A stretch of DNA of 64,000 bases from Imtechella halotolerans (GCF_028743515.2 NZ_CP117969.2:488501-552500), one strand, 5' to 3'; positions 36,401 to 45,190 are shown, numbered from the stretch's first letter. Notes: a model not told the origin generated them from the letters alone. Numbers and translations are program-made.

Positions 36401-36880
36401 ACACCTAGATATAACTATGGAATTAATGGGGCCTTAACTTATAAAAATGTAGGTTTCTCTTTTCTTTTACAAGGAGTAGGAAAAAGAAATTTATGGGTAG
36501 GAGGGGAAGTTATGTTCCCACATTCCAATACTTTTTCTACGATTTTAAGTCATCAACTTAATTATTGGACCCCAGAAAACACCGACGCATATTACGGTCG
36601 TATATATGCAAATGGTCAAGATGCACATTATGTAAACCAACGTGTGCAAACAAGATTTTTACAAGACGCCTCCTATTTACGATTAAAAAATGTAACCTTA
36701 AGTTATAAGCTAGCAAGTAAAATCCTTGAAAAATTTGGTTTAGATGAGTTTAATATATTTTATAGTGGGGAAAATCTTCTAACATTTTCAAATTTAGTTC
36801 ACGGAGTAGACCCTGAGTCTACTGGCTGGAGTTACCCTAACTATTCGACATCTTCTATTGGGTTTAATGTTAAATTCTAA
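33431..36880 (+). CDS. susC: SusC-family TonB-dependent receptor with STN signalling domain (PUL2)
   Basis: 1149-aa outer-membrane transducer/importer. The signal peptide follows a short positively charged lead (ends FSFTTTNVFSQ). The secretin/TonB N-terminal (STN) domain covers about 45-125 (TIDDVFNLIREQTDFSFLYE, KLLEKLIYDKRFKLELLEN). The carboxypeptidase-like domain covers about 133-215 (GTLNGVQTDFDGNFTL). The plug follows from about 218 (NEVVVVGFGTQKKSDLTGAV, NTFNIRGTTSING, VLKDASAAAIYGARASFGV), then the beta-barrel to the C-terminus (SSIGFNVKF). The STN domain is the contact to FecR, so this protein both imports glycan and signals. It shares the 17-residue VGFGTQKKSDLTGAVS-type segment with the PUL1 SusC. 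Confidence 0.96.
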   Translation: MKFKLTNSSSFKWEKPLLFIMKTFILLFCTTVFSFTTTNVFSQNTKVVISNDMYLTIDDVFNLIREQTDFSFLYERDIFKDTPKIYLKKGKIEANKLLEKLIYDKRFKLELLENNIVVISKKPNIADVQTYEIKGSVFDKEGIPLTGANVMEKGTLNGVQTDFDGNFTLKVTRKTVTIVISFIGFTSKELEVDSTTDLNIVLEEETAVLNEVVVVGFGTQKKSDLTGAVSQVKMDDVLGNRPVASLGTALQGTMAGFTTSTANVPGGGNTFNIRGTTSINGGSPLVLVDNTVMENLSLLNLNDVESISVLKDASAAAIYGARASFGVILITTKKGKANSKPSIKYTNNFSISKPINVLKAASPTQTVNALKDMGYDGYWSGQNIDQWISLLNEYKTDPTQYPLGWTEVNGTKYFLKETDVVGDMFDNFGGIKIIQDISIVGGSEKSNYRISLGKVKEDGVLISDKDAYKRTNVSSYINSDITDWLSTSLDIKYATDERSYPNTGIFGLFLTNYPSYHPEGTLPYQGEEYPVQTPENAIRYGNKQTWINNNIRLFSHTTLKPLPNLQVSFDYTFQQNHLKNRRYNNYFVLHQGLQDALNPSDPKNTFYLANELRSYKTINLYSNYNVSISDVHNFEAVIGFNQEDRDYEMHWSRSYNQISNEQPFLGGTTGTTPPDTGDGYDRFTLRGGFGRLNYSYKDKYLLNLNGRYDLSSKFPKGYRGGFFPSVSVGWVVSKESFFEPLSNSLSFLKLRGSFGTLGNQNIGNYGFLATMDPYNGNWIYNGQQPTTLSSPGLVRSNYTWEKVESLNGGVDFGVLSNRLSGSFEIFSRKTTGMLAPGFDFPAVAGAPAPLQNAADLNTTGWELTLGWKDVIKDWTYNLGFVISDSKAVITKFVNENDALSIGPSGGLINFYKGMEIGEIWGYETDGFYSADDFNPNGTLKEGVVRINGVISHEGDIKYKNLRDSETSENIIDFGENTLNNPGDRKIIGNSTPRYNYGINGALTYKNVGFSFLLQGVGKRNLWVGGEVMFPHSNTFSTILSHQLNYWTPENTDAYYGRIYANGQDAHYVNQRVQTRFLQDASYLRLKNVTLSYKLASKILEKFGLDEFNIFYSGENLLTFSNLVHGVDPESTGWSYPNYSTSSIGFNVKF

Positions 36881-36892
36881 AAAGCAAAAAAA

Positions 36893-38737
36893 ATGAAAAA
36901 ATACACTATAAAAAATATAAGGAACTTATTCATCAATTTGCTTCTAATAGCAACTACTATATTGAGTATATCAAGTTGTAATGATGATTTCTTAGAAGAA
37001 CTTCCTAAAGATCAATATACTGATAAAACGGCCTTTATTTCCTACGAGAATTTTAAAACATATGCATGGTCGTTATATAATGTGTTTTCAGCTGGTAGTC
37101 ATTTACAACGAATAAGTGATTTTGGTTCAACCTATGCAGGAGATATAGAAGCGAATTATCTTTATCAGCCTAATGGTAGGAATCAATGGGCATGGCAGTT
37201 AGTAAGTGTGCAAAATAATCCAGGAGGATGGGATTATTCATATATACGAACTGTAAATGTGATGTTAGATAATATCGAGAATTCTCAGATGACCGAGATT
37301 GAAAAAAATCATTGGCGTTCAGTTGGGTTGTTTTTTAGGTCTTATCATTATATGGAATTGTTGAGTCGATTTGGAGGTGTGCCATGGATAGAGCATGTAG
37401 TAACTGAAGATCAAACGGATATTATTTATGGAGAAAGAGATAGTAGAGACCTAGTGGCTTCAAATATTCTTAGAGATTTGAAATTTGCTGAAGAACATAT
37501 TAAAGTTACTGGGGATGGTAAAAATACAATAAACCAGGCTGCAGTCAGAGCTCTTATTTCTCGATTTGGTTTACGAGAGGGGACTTGGAGAAACTATCAT
37601 GGACTTCCACAATCGGAACTTTATCTTCTAGAAGCTGAGAGAACATCCAAACTTTTAATAGATGCCTATCCCACTATTGCTGCTAATTTTCAGCATCGTT
37701 GGTCCACAGAGGATTTAGGCAGTTATCCTGGAATTATCCTTTATAAAGAATATGCAACAAATGTAATTATGCAACCATTTTCTCGTCATGAAAGAGGGGG
37801 AGGACAAACCGTTGAAATGCACGCTAGAACGATTGAAAGATACCTATGTAGTGATGGAAAACCTATCTCAACTAGCAGTGTATATGATGGTGATGCTACT
37901 ATGAATGATGAATTTAGAAACAGAGATTTACGATTGTTGTATCGAGTATTTCCTCCTTACAAGGTGAAGCGAATTAATGGGAATAATGTGGATTGGGAAT
38001 TTACTGATAATCCACAAGATAGGGAGTATATTGATTTAATGAATAATCTAGATCCTACAGGAAATAGACCATTTCCTTTGTTGACATGGCAACCATTTAC
38101 TATAGATAGGATGCCACATATAAAAGGCTCAGCCAGTTCACTTGCTCCTATGTCAAATTACTGTGGTTACTATATGAATATGTTTTATAATGTAGAAACC
38201 AATGTAACTGGAGGGGCCACTTTTTCTACAACGGATTCTCCAATTTTTCATATTGAAGAGGTGATGTTAAATTATGCTGAAGCCATGTTTGAACTTGGAA
38301 AATTCACGCAAGAGGTTGCTGATCTTACTATTAATAAATTACGTGCTCGAGCAGGTGTTTCTGATATGGTTGTTAGCGAAATTTCAGATGCATTCGATCC
38401 TAATAGAGATCAAACTGTACCTGCTGTTTTATGGGAAATTCGAAGAGAACGAACTGTAGAACTTATGGGTGAAGGTTTTGGTTTTAATGATATCAGACGA
38501 TGGAAAAAGGCGGATTATTTTATAAATCAACAACCTTTAGGTGTTCGTATGCCAAAAGCGGGTAACCCAACCTCATTAAAATGGGTTGAATCAGGCGATG
38601 ATGCAGGTCGTTGCTATAGAGTTGATGATGTTCAACAACTTGGTCTTGGATGGCAGGAGCATTATTATCTGTATCCAATCCCACTAGGTCAACGAACACT
38701 TAATCCTAATTTGGATCAGAATCCGCTTTGGGAATAA
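36893..38737 (+). CDS. susD: SusD-family glycan-binding lipoprotein (PUL2)
   Basis: 614-aa surface lipoprotein paired with the upstream SusC 12 bp away. Lipobox in ATTILSISSC followed by NDDFLEELPKDQYTD. The SusD helices are present (HWRSVGLFFRSYHYMELLSR; then FGGVPWIE). The C-terminal signature is FHIEEVMLNYAEAMFELGKF, EIRRERTVELMGEGFGFNDI, RRWKKADYF, with LYPIPLGQRTLNPNLDQNP at the end. At 614 residues it is clearly longer than the PUL1 SusD (468), which implies a different and probably larger ligand-binding face. Confidence 0.95.
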   Translation: MKKYTIKNIRNLFINLLLIATTILSISSCNDDFLEELPKDQYTDKTAFISYENFKTYAWSLYNVFSAGSHLQRISDFGSTYAGDIEANYLYQPNGRNQWAWQLVSVQNNPGGWDYSYIRTVNVMLDNIENSQMTEIEKNHWRSVGLFFRSYHYMELLSRFGGVPWIEHVVTEDQTDIIYGERDSRDLVASNILRDLKFAEEHIKVTGDGKNTINQAAVRALISRFGLREGTWRNYHGLPQSELYLLEAERTSKLLIDAYPTIAANFQHRWSTEDLGSYPGIILYKEYATNVIMQPFSRHERGGGQTVEMHARTIERYLCSDGKPISTSSVYDGDATMNDEFRNRDLRLLYRVFPPYKVKRINGNNVDWEFTDNPQDREYIDLMNNLDPTGNRPFPLLTWQPFTIDRMPHIKGSASSLAPMSNYCGYYMNMFYNVETNVTGGATFSTTDSPIFHIEEVMLNYAEAMFELGKFTQEVADLTINKLRARAGVSDMVVSEISDAFDPNRDQTVPAVLWEIRRERTVELMGEGFGFNDIRRWKKADYFINQQPLGVRMPKAGNPTSLKWVESGDDAGRCYRVDDVQQLGLGWQEHYYLYPIPLGQRTLNPNLDQNPLWE

Positions 38738-38792
38738 ACGCCATAATTTATTGCGTAAAAGTTATCTGAGAAATTATTTTATAATTAGCAGT

Positions 38793-38841
38793 TGAACCCA
38801 TTTGGACTTTTTAGTTGAAAAAAATGTTTCAAATGGGTTCA
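38793..38841. repeat. 12-bp perfect inverted repeat between susD and the protease gene
   Basis: TGAACCCATTTG and CAAATGGGTTCA pair exactly around a 25-nt loop, and TAATTA flanks both sides (38782-38787 and 38842-38847). A transcript would form a long stem ending 18 bp before the protease start. No T-tract follows, so an mRNA processing or stability element is more likely than a full terminator. Confidence 0.6.
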
Positions 38842-38859
38842 TAATTAACCACGAAACCT

Positions 38860-40437
38860 ATGATTAAATATAAAACCCTATATAGTTTAGTTCTATTAAT
38901 GGTAATTTCCTGTACTAAGGACACTGTCACAGATTCAAATCCAGATCCTGACCCAGGTAATAATACTGGTATAGTTGAAAATGAATGGAAGGACAATCCG
39001 TATAAACTTAATGTAGTTTACTTTGTTCCCAATGATATGACTCCGGTGGCAGATTATGAGGCTCGGATAGAGAAAATCATGTTTGACGCTCAGGAATTTT
39101 TTGCTATCAACCTGGAAAGAGAAGGGTACGGAAGAACCTCATTCGGATTAGATCTTACCAATGAAGGGAAACTAAACATTATTACTATTACAGGTCAACA
39201 AGGTAAAAGTGCCTATCCCTATAGTGGAGGAGGAGGTGTGGTTGTAACAGAATTGGAGGCTTACTTTAATCAACATCCTGATAAAAAGAAAAGTGAACAT
39301 ACCCTGGTTCTTCTTCCATCAACTTCAGGCGATCCTCTAAATCCTGGAGGCGTGCCATTTTATGGATATGGTAGGTATTGTTTTGCATTAGATTATGAGC
39401 ATATGGATGCAAAATACTTAGGGCAAAATACTAATTTGGGAAATTTAGCTACCAAGTGGATAGGAGGGTTGGTTCATGAGTTGGGACATGGTCTTAATGC
39501 TCCTCACAATAGAGAACTTAAAAGCTTAAAGCCAACACTAGGAACAGCTTTAATGGGGACTGGTAACTCTTCCTATGGCAAGTCTCCTACATTTATTACT
39601 GCTGCTCATTCCGCTATTTTTGCCAATTCTCAAACCTTTAGAACTTCTACCAGATCTGATTGGTATTCTGGGGCAAGTACCAAGATCACTAATATAAAGG
39701 GAAAATTTGAAGGTAATAAGATTATTGTAGCTGGCAACTTTACTTCAAACAGTCAAGTCACAGCTATCAATATTTGGCATGATCCACATCCTGCTGGAGC
39801 CGCCAATCAAGATTATGATGCACTTTCCTACACATCCCTGCCTATTGGACAAGATAGTTTGTATTTTGAGAGTTCTTTAGATGATTTTTACGATCTAAAT
39901 GGTAAATATCAATTACGTTTCAGTTTTTTGCATGAAAACGGTTCAAGAGTTACTAGAGCCTATGAGTATGAATTTATCAATAATATACCCACTATCGAAG
40001 TAATAAATACAAGAGACCTAATGGATAGATCTACTTGGTCCATTATTGATGTTGATAGTGAGGAAGACAATGGGCCTGTATCTGGATTGTTAGATGGTGA
40101 TGTGGCCTCCTTTTGGCACACTCAGTGGAAGAATACCTTGCCAAATCACCCCCATTATTTTGTTCTTGATATGGGAGCAGTTACAACAATAAAGGGATTT
40201 GCTTTTGAAAATAGGTCAAGCTTGAATGGATCCATTAAAGATTTCGAAATGTTTAAAAGTAATGATGGAGTTAATTGGACAAGTATTGGAACCTATTCCT
40301 TAGCTCAGGTACAAAATGTTCAATATGTAGATCTTGCATCCGTACAATCCTTTAGATATATGAAACTGGTTACTCTTAACTCTCATGGAGATTTTAGTTA
40401 TACTCATTTAGCAGAATTAAACGCCTACAATAATTAA
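38860..40437 (+). CDS. Metzincin-like zinc metalloprotease lipoprotein with discoidin domain
   Basis: 525 aa; lipobox LVLLMVISC, then an acidic linker (DSNPDPDPGNN). The catalytic domain (about 45-270) carries HELGHGLNAPH near residues 208-218, fitting HExxHxxxxxH, and a downstream candidate Met-turn in GTALMGTGNSSYG. The usual metzincin Gly in the eighth position of the motif is Asn here. A middle beta-sandwich (about 275-380) is followed by an F5/8-type C module (about 395-525; ASFWHTQWKNTLPNHPHYFV, LDMGAVTTIKGFAFENR). It sits between susD and a sulfatase, so a glycoprotein substrate is plausible. MEROPS family not assigned. Confidence 0.82.
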   Translation: MIKYKTLYSLVLLMVISCTKDTVTDSNPDPDPGNNTGIVENEWKDNPYKLNVVYFVPNDMTPVADYEARIEKIMFDAQEFFAINLEREGYGRTSFGLDLTNEGKLNIITITGQQGKSAYPYSGGGGVVVTELEAYFNQHPDKKKSEHTLVLLPSTSGDPLNPGGVPFYGYGRYCFALDYEHMDAKYLGQNTNLGNLATKWIGGLVHELGHGLNAPHNRELKSLKPTLGTALMGTGNSSYGKSPTFITAAHSAIFANSQTFRTSTRSDWYSGASTKITNIKGKFEGNKIIVAGNFTSNSQVTAINIWHDPHPAGAANQDYDALSYTSLPIGQDSLYFESSLDDFYDLNGKYQLRFSFLHENGSRVTRAYEYEFINNIPTIEVINTRDLMDRSTWSIIDVDSEEDNGPVSGLLDGDVASFWHTQWKNTLPNHPHYFVLDMGAVTTIKGFAFENRSSLNGSIKDFEMFKSNDGVNWTSIGTYSLAQVQNVQYVDLASVQSFRYMKLVTLNSHGDFSYTHLAELNAYNN

Positions 40438-40454
40438 AACCTGAATAACTTACT

Positions 40455-42050
40455 ATGAAAACTAGTAAAATAAAACTGATATTGAATAGTATACTACTAG
40501 GTGTACTTATGAATAATTATGGGATATATGCTCAAAAAAACAAAACCCATAAAGTTCAAAAACCTAACGTGATTTATATCATGGCTGATGATTTGGGCCC
40601 TGGAATGTTATCGTATTATGGACAAAAGTATTTTACCACACCTAATATTGATAAGTTGGCCAATCAAGGTACGGTATTTAGTAATTCGTATTCTAGTACC
40701 TTTTGTGCCCCGTCAAGAGCAACTCTTCTATCTGGGTATAACGATTGTCGTAAAAATAAGTATGTACTTACTAGTGGGAGAGGGTATTTGGCTTCTGCTA
40801 CAGACCCTTCTAAAGATCAAGAAATACAGGATAAGATAAATGCTGCCATAGGCAAAGAACCTGATATTATGTACCTGCCTCAGGTTTTTAAAGAGGCAGG
40901 TTATATAACAGGACAAGTTGGTAAGTTGGATTATGGATTTGTTACTACGGCCAAACAAATGAATAACCATGGATGGGATTATCATTATGGCTATTATGAC
41001 CATACACAATGTCACGGCTTTTACCCCATGTTTCTACACGAGAATGGAATGCGATTTTCAATACCTGGTAATACACATCCAGATGCTGCCAAGACTGGTG
41101 AATGGGGATCTGATGAGCACCAAGAAAAAGCTAGATGGGATATGAACGGTAAGGCGGTTTATTCACAAGATTTGTTCTTAACAAAGATGATTCAATTTAT
41201 TCGTGAAAATAAGGACCAACCCTTTTTCTTATATCATCCAACACAACTACCTCATGGGCCAGTAGCCATACCCGCTATTCATCCTGAATTAGTGTTTAAT
41301 GATTCCCTAACACAGATTGAAAAAGCATATGCCTCTATGGTTAAAAGATTAGATGACGACTTAGGTGTACTGTTAAATGAACTTGAAGAATTAGGTATTG
41401 CTGAGAATACAATGATTGTTTTCTCTTCTGATAATGGGCATGAGTTATATTATTCCTTCAAGGATCGTGTTTCAAAGCCATATATGAATATGATCACTAA
41501 TACGCCTTATAATAATGTCACCGACAAATTCTACAGTGAAATAGGTGGTGATGTTTTTGATGGTAACCAAGGTCAGGCAGGCCTTAAACGGAGTAATTGG
41601 AATGGTGGTGTAAGGGTACCTTTGTTTGTTTATTGGCCCAAAAAAGTAAAATCTCAAACCACCGATAAGTTGGTAGCTAATTATGATTTTATGTCGACCA
41701 TGGCTGAAATGCTAGGAGTTAAAATTCATGAAAACAAGGACGGTGTATCATACTATAACACGTTAGTTGGAGGTAAACTTAGGAACACACAATACCATTC
41801 CTCCATTGCATTTGCTTCATTCATGGGACCAGCATTAATCACAAATGACGGATGGAAACTGAGGTATTTTACTCCGAAGAATATTTTTCAATTATATTAT
41901 TTGCCTGAAGACTATAAGGAAGAAGTTGATCTGTCAACTAAATACCCTGAAAAAGTGGAAGCTTTGAAAAAGGAACTAATCGAAAAGTGTGATGGAGATT
42001 TGATTAATGGACTTACGAGCTATGATCGAAATTTTATTTATGTTAAATAA
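40455..42050 (+). CDS. S1-family sulfatase (PUL2)
   Basis: 531-aa exported sulfatase (signal ending NNYGIYAQ). Metal-binding Asp pair YIMADDLGPG. Formylglycine signature CAPSRATLLSG (Cys near residue 80). Substrate and metal residues are in LPHGP, SSDNGHELYY and GLKRSNWNGGVRVPLFVYWP. The GKWH motif of the family reads GKLDYG here, so the usual His is replaced by Asp. The rest of the active site looks complete, so it is probably functional with altered specificity. It lies 17 bp after the protease and 6 bp before the GH95-like gene. Confidence 0.9.
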   Translation: MKTSKIKLILNSILLGVLMNNYGIYAQKNKTHKVQKPNVIYIMADDLGPGMLSYYGQKYFTTPNIDKLANQGTVFSNSYSSTFCAPSRATLLSGYNDCRKNKYVLTSGRGYLASATDPSKDQEIQDKINAAIGKEPDIMYLPQVFKEAGYITGQVGKLDYGFVTTAKQMNNHGWDYHYGYYDHTQCHGFYPMFLHENGMRFSIPGNTHPDAAKTGEWGSDEHQEKARWDMNGKAVYSQDLFLTKMIQFIRENKDQPFFLYHPTQLPHGPVAIPAIHPELVFNDSLTQIEKAYASMVKRLDDDLGVLLNELEELGIAENTMIVFSSDNGHELYYSFKDRVSKPYMNMITNTPYNNVTDKFYSEIGGDVFDGNQGQAGLKRSNWNGGVRVPLFVYWPKKVKSQTTDKLVANYDFMSTMAEMLGVKIHENKDGVSYYNTLVGGKLRNTQYHSSIAFASFMGPALITNDGWKLRYFTPKNIFQLYYLPEDYKEEVDLSTKYPEKVEALKKELIEKCDGDLINGLTSYDRNFIYVK

Positions 42051-42056
42051 AAATAT

Positions 42057-44345
42057 ATGGTAATGATGAGAAATATATGGTTGTTGTCCTGTGCTCTTTT
42101 GATTTCATGCGCTAACAATGGAAGTGATACTTTATATGGAAAACATGACTTGGTTTCGGATCAATTGGCAAAAACATGGGATGAAGGTCTGCCATTGGGT
42201 AACGGTGTTATTGGTGCTTTGGTTTGGGAGAAGGAAAATAATTTAAGAATGTCTTTGGATAATGTGAATCTTTGGGATTTACGGCCGATGGAAAATTTGA
42301 ACACTCCTTTTTTTAAATTTTCATGGGTACAAGAGCAATGGAAAAATAATAGATATAGAGATGTACAAAATACATTTGATGTACCCTATGATAACGCACC
42401 TGCTCCTTCCAAAATACCAGGAGCAGCTATTGAATTTAACAGTAAGAGTTTAGGGAAGGTTACATCAGCTAGATTAGCAGTTTCTGATGCTATTTCACAT
42501 GTGTCATGGGAAAGTGGTGTAACGTTTAATTCCTTTGTGCATGCTACTGACCAAGTAGGCTGGTTTAGATTTAAAGGATTAAAAAGTGAAATTGTTCCTA
42601 TTCTTATACCACCAGCCTATCAGGTAGAGGATGATAGCACTTCAGTAGCTAGCATTAGTAGACAAGATTTACGAAGGCTAGGATATAAGAAAGGGAATGT
42701 GGAGGTTAAAGATAATAGCATAACTTATACTCAAGAAGGTTTCAATGGATTTTCATATGATGTACATGTTTCCTGGGTGCAAAATGGGGATGTCTTAGAG
42801 GGAAGTTGGAGCATTACTTCAAGTTTATCGGAAAGTCATTTAACTGCAAAGGAGCTAGTTGAAGAAAAAATGAAGCTTGGATATTCGGATTCATTTCGAA
42901 CTCATAAACAATGGTGGAGGCAATATTGGCAGAAGTCGTCCATTCAGATTCCAGATTCTATTTTAGAGAAACAGTGGTACTTAGAGCAGTACAAATTTGG
43001 TTCTGTAGCGCGAGATGGAACACCTCCTGTCTCATTGCAAGCTGTATGGACTGCAGACAACGGTAAATTACCACCATGGAAGGGAGATTTTCATCATGAT
43101 CTAAATACTCAATTAAGTTATTGGGCTTCTTATTCAGGAAATCATCTTGACTTGGAAAATGGCTATTTACAGTGGATGCTTAAGAATAAAGATACTTTTA
43201 AGAAGTACACACAAGATTATTTTGAATCAGATGGATTAGCGGTGCCTGGGGTAACTACATTGACTGGAGAGCCTATGGGTGGATGGATTCAATACGCGTT
43301 TGGACCAACAGTGTCAGGGTGGCTTGGATTGCATTTTTACTGGCATTGGCGTTTTTCAATGGATGAGGTCTTTTTAAAAGATAAAGCATACCCATGGATA
43401 AAAGATGTAGCCGTTTTTTTTGATGAAATTTCAGTTAAGGATGAAAATGGCTTACGAAAATTGCCTATTAGTTCAAGCCCTGAAATTCATGACAATTCAA
43501 GGAATGCCTGGTTTGGAGAGACTACTAATTTTGATCTTGCTGCCATTCGTTGGACTTACGAAAAAGCAACTGAATTAGCAACTCACTTAGGTAAAACCCA
43601 AGAGGCCGAAAAATGGAATAAATTGCTAGGAGAATGGCCTAATTTTGCTATCCACTCTTCTGAAGGTCTTATGCTCGCTCCAGAACATTCCTATACAAGT
43701 TCCCATAGGCATTTTTCTCATTTGATGGCATTTCATCCCTATGCATTAATTGACTATAGTAAAGGAGATGCACACAAAACAATTATAGATAATACCGTAA
43801 ATCATTTAATTGAAAAGGGGTCAGATTATTGGACTGGATATTCTTTTAGTTGGTTAGGAAATCTACAAGCACGGATATTTGATGGGGAAGGGGCAGCCAA
43901 AACATTGCGAATTTTTGCAGAGAATTTCTGCCTTCCCAATAGCTTTCACGTAAATGGTGAGCAACATAATAAGGGATATTCAAAGTTTAAATACCGACCC
44001 TTTACACTTGAGGGAAATTTTGCATTTGCTGCCGCTATTCAGGAAATGTTACTTCAGAGTCATACAAGAGTTATTCATGTTTTTCCAGCTATTCCCTCTA
44101 CTTGGGAAGATGTGAGCTTTACCTCATTACGCGGGGATGGTGCATTTTTAATTTCAGCTAAAATGGAGAAAGGCAATGTAACTCATGTGGAAATCATCTC
44201 TGAAAAAGGAGGAGAGCTAAAATTACGCAATCCTTTTAGAAATCATAATTTTAAATGTTCTTCAGCATTTACTGTTCAAGATGATATATTGCATATTCCA
44301 ACTACAGAAGGACAGAACATCCTTTTAAGTATGGATAATAAATAA
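42057..44345 (+). CDS. GH95-like glycoside hydrolase, lipoprotein
   Basis: 762-aa member of the GH95/GH65-type (alpha/alpha)6 glycosidases. The lipobox is in LLSCALLISC; MRN at 42066 is an equally good start. The N-terminal beta-sandwich opens with WDEGLPLGNGVIGALVWEK, the family hallmark. The barrel carries HHDLNTQLSYWASYSGNH (equivalent of the Asn-rich NINTQMNYW motif), ISSSPEIHDNS (acid Glu region) and HRHFSHLMAFHPYALID. GH95 enzymes are alpha-L-fucosidases or alpha-L-galactosidases. The sequence is divergent, so neither can be chosen. It is the last gene of PUL2 before a strong hairpin. Confidence 0.82.
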   Translation: MVMMRNIWLLSCALLISCANNGSDTLYGKHDLVSDQLAKTWDEGLPLGNGVIGALVWEKENNLRMSLDNVNLWDLRPMENLNTPFFKFSWVQEQWKNNRYRDVQNTFDVPYDNAPAPSKIPGAAIEFNSKSLGKVTSARLAVSDAISHVSWESGVTFNSFVHATDQVGWFRFKGLKSEIVPILIPPAYQVEDDSTSVASISRQDLRRLGYKKGNVEVKDNSITYTQEGFNGFSYDVHVSWVQNGDVLEGSWSITSSLSESHLTAKELVEEKMKLGYSDSFRTHKQWWRQYWQKSSIQIPDSILEKQWYLEQYKFGSVARDGTPPVSLQAVWTADNGKLPPWKGDFHHDLNTQLSYWASYSGNHLDLENGYLQWMLKNKDTFKKYTQDYFESDGLAVPGVTTLTGEPMGGWIQYAFGPTVSGWLGLHFYWHWRFSMDEVFLKDKAYPWIKDVAVFFDEISVKDENGLRKLPISSSPEIHDNSRNAWFGETTNFDLAAIRWTYEKATELATHLGKTQEAEKWNKLLGEWPNFAIHSSEGLMLAPEHSYTSSHRHFSHLMAFHPYALIDYSKGDAHKTIIDNTVNHLIEKGSDYWTGYSFSWLGNLQARIFDGEGAAKTLRIFAENFCLPNSFHVNGEQHNKGYSKFKYRPFTLEGNFAFAAAIQEMLLQSHTRVIHVFPAIPSTWEDVSFTSLRGDGAFLISAKMEKGNVTHVEIISEKGGELKLRNPFRNHNFKCSSAFTVQDDILHIPTTEGQNILLSMDNK

Positions 44346-44353
44346 TTTGTAGA

Positions 44354-44393
44354 ATAGTATCCAAGTCTTGTAGAACTTGGATACTATCTTTAG
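44354..44393 (+). terminator. Terminator at the end of PUL2
   Basis: Perfect 13-bp stem (ATAGTATCCAAGT / ACTTGGATACTAT) with an 8-nt loop, followed by CTTTAGTATTT, 8 bp after the stop. It lies between convergent genes and may act in both directions. Confidence 0.85.
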
Positions 44394-44437
44394 TATTTAG
44401 GTTAGTTGCTTCAATGCCTAAGTTTTATACTTCTATC

Positions 44438-45190
44438 TTAATGATGGTGTTTTCCATATTTTTCTAATGCAGTGCCTACGTCTAACATAGGTACTCTTAG
44501 CATACCATTTTTTACATCTTCAGCGGCATATATATCTAGATTATGAATGTCGTATAGTTTGTTATTGAGATCAAGCATTATCACATCAAAAGTGAATGCG
44601 GTGGGACTATTTGCGATAAACCAATGAATATTGTCTTTTTCATCTGAAATGGAAGAACTTTCACCAAGCTTTGCAATTTTGTCTATTGAAGGTTTGATGA
44701 GTAAGTGTTGTTCATCCTGTGCTATTTTTTCATAATGACGCAGATGCATTTCTCCTTTTAAAATAAGGTGAGCGGAGGCCATATTACTATGTCCGTGTGG
44801 GATGATGGCTCGATCCTTTTTCATTCCAAAAATCTTTTTCACGTATATCGTGTTTGCTGGAAGACCTATTAGCTTGGGAAAAGTAACTTTCCGTGTGGCA
44901 ACACCAAGATCTGGATATTGAAATCCTTTGATTAATTGTTCAAATTGGATAAATTTTAGAATTTCTTCTAATTCAATTTGAGCATATAATTCTTCTATTT
45001 TCTCTTGCCATTGGACCACTGTAATGGAATCTGTTCTTAAATCAGAGCAGAATTCGTTCAGCTGGATGGACCAGTGGTCCGTTAGAGGTTTAATTTTGCT
45101 AGCTATACCGTTAAAGGCAAAAAGGGAGTCCATTAGGGCAAAACTAGTCACGGTGGCCATCATATCCTTTGTAAACACTCTTCGATCCAT
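44438..45190 (-). CDS. Cupin-fold protein with Tat-type signal, function unknown
   Basis: 250 aa. It starts MDRRVFTKDMM, a twin-arginine pattern (RRxFxK) followed by a moderately hydrophobic stretch, so Tat export is possible. The cupin-like core at about 130-210 has IPHGHSNMASAHLILKGEMH (two His and a Glu expected for metal) and NIHWFIANSPTAFTFDVI. The C-terminus is His-rich (KYGKHHH). It is convergent to PUL2 and unlikely to be co-transcribed with it. Exact family not recognised. Confidence 0.75.
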   Translation of the reverse strand: MDRRVFTKDMMATVTSFALMDSLFAFNGIASKIKPLTDHWSIQLNEFCSDLRTDSITVVQWQEKIEELYAQIELEEILKFIQFEQLIKGFQYPDLGVATRKVTFPKLIGLPANTIYVKKIFGMKKDRAIIPHGHSNMASAHLILKGEMHLRHYEKIAQDEQHLLIKPSIDKIAKLGESSSISDEKDNIHWFIANSPTAFTFDVIMLDLNNKLYDIHNLDIYAAEDVKNGMLRVPMLDVGTALEKYGKHHH

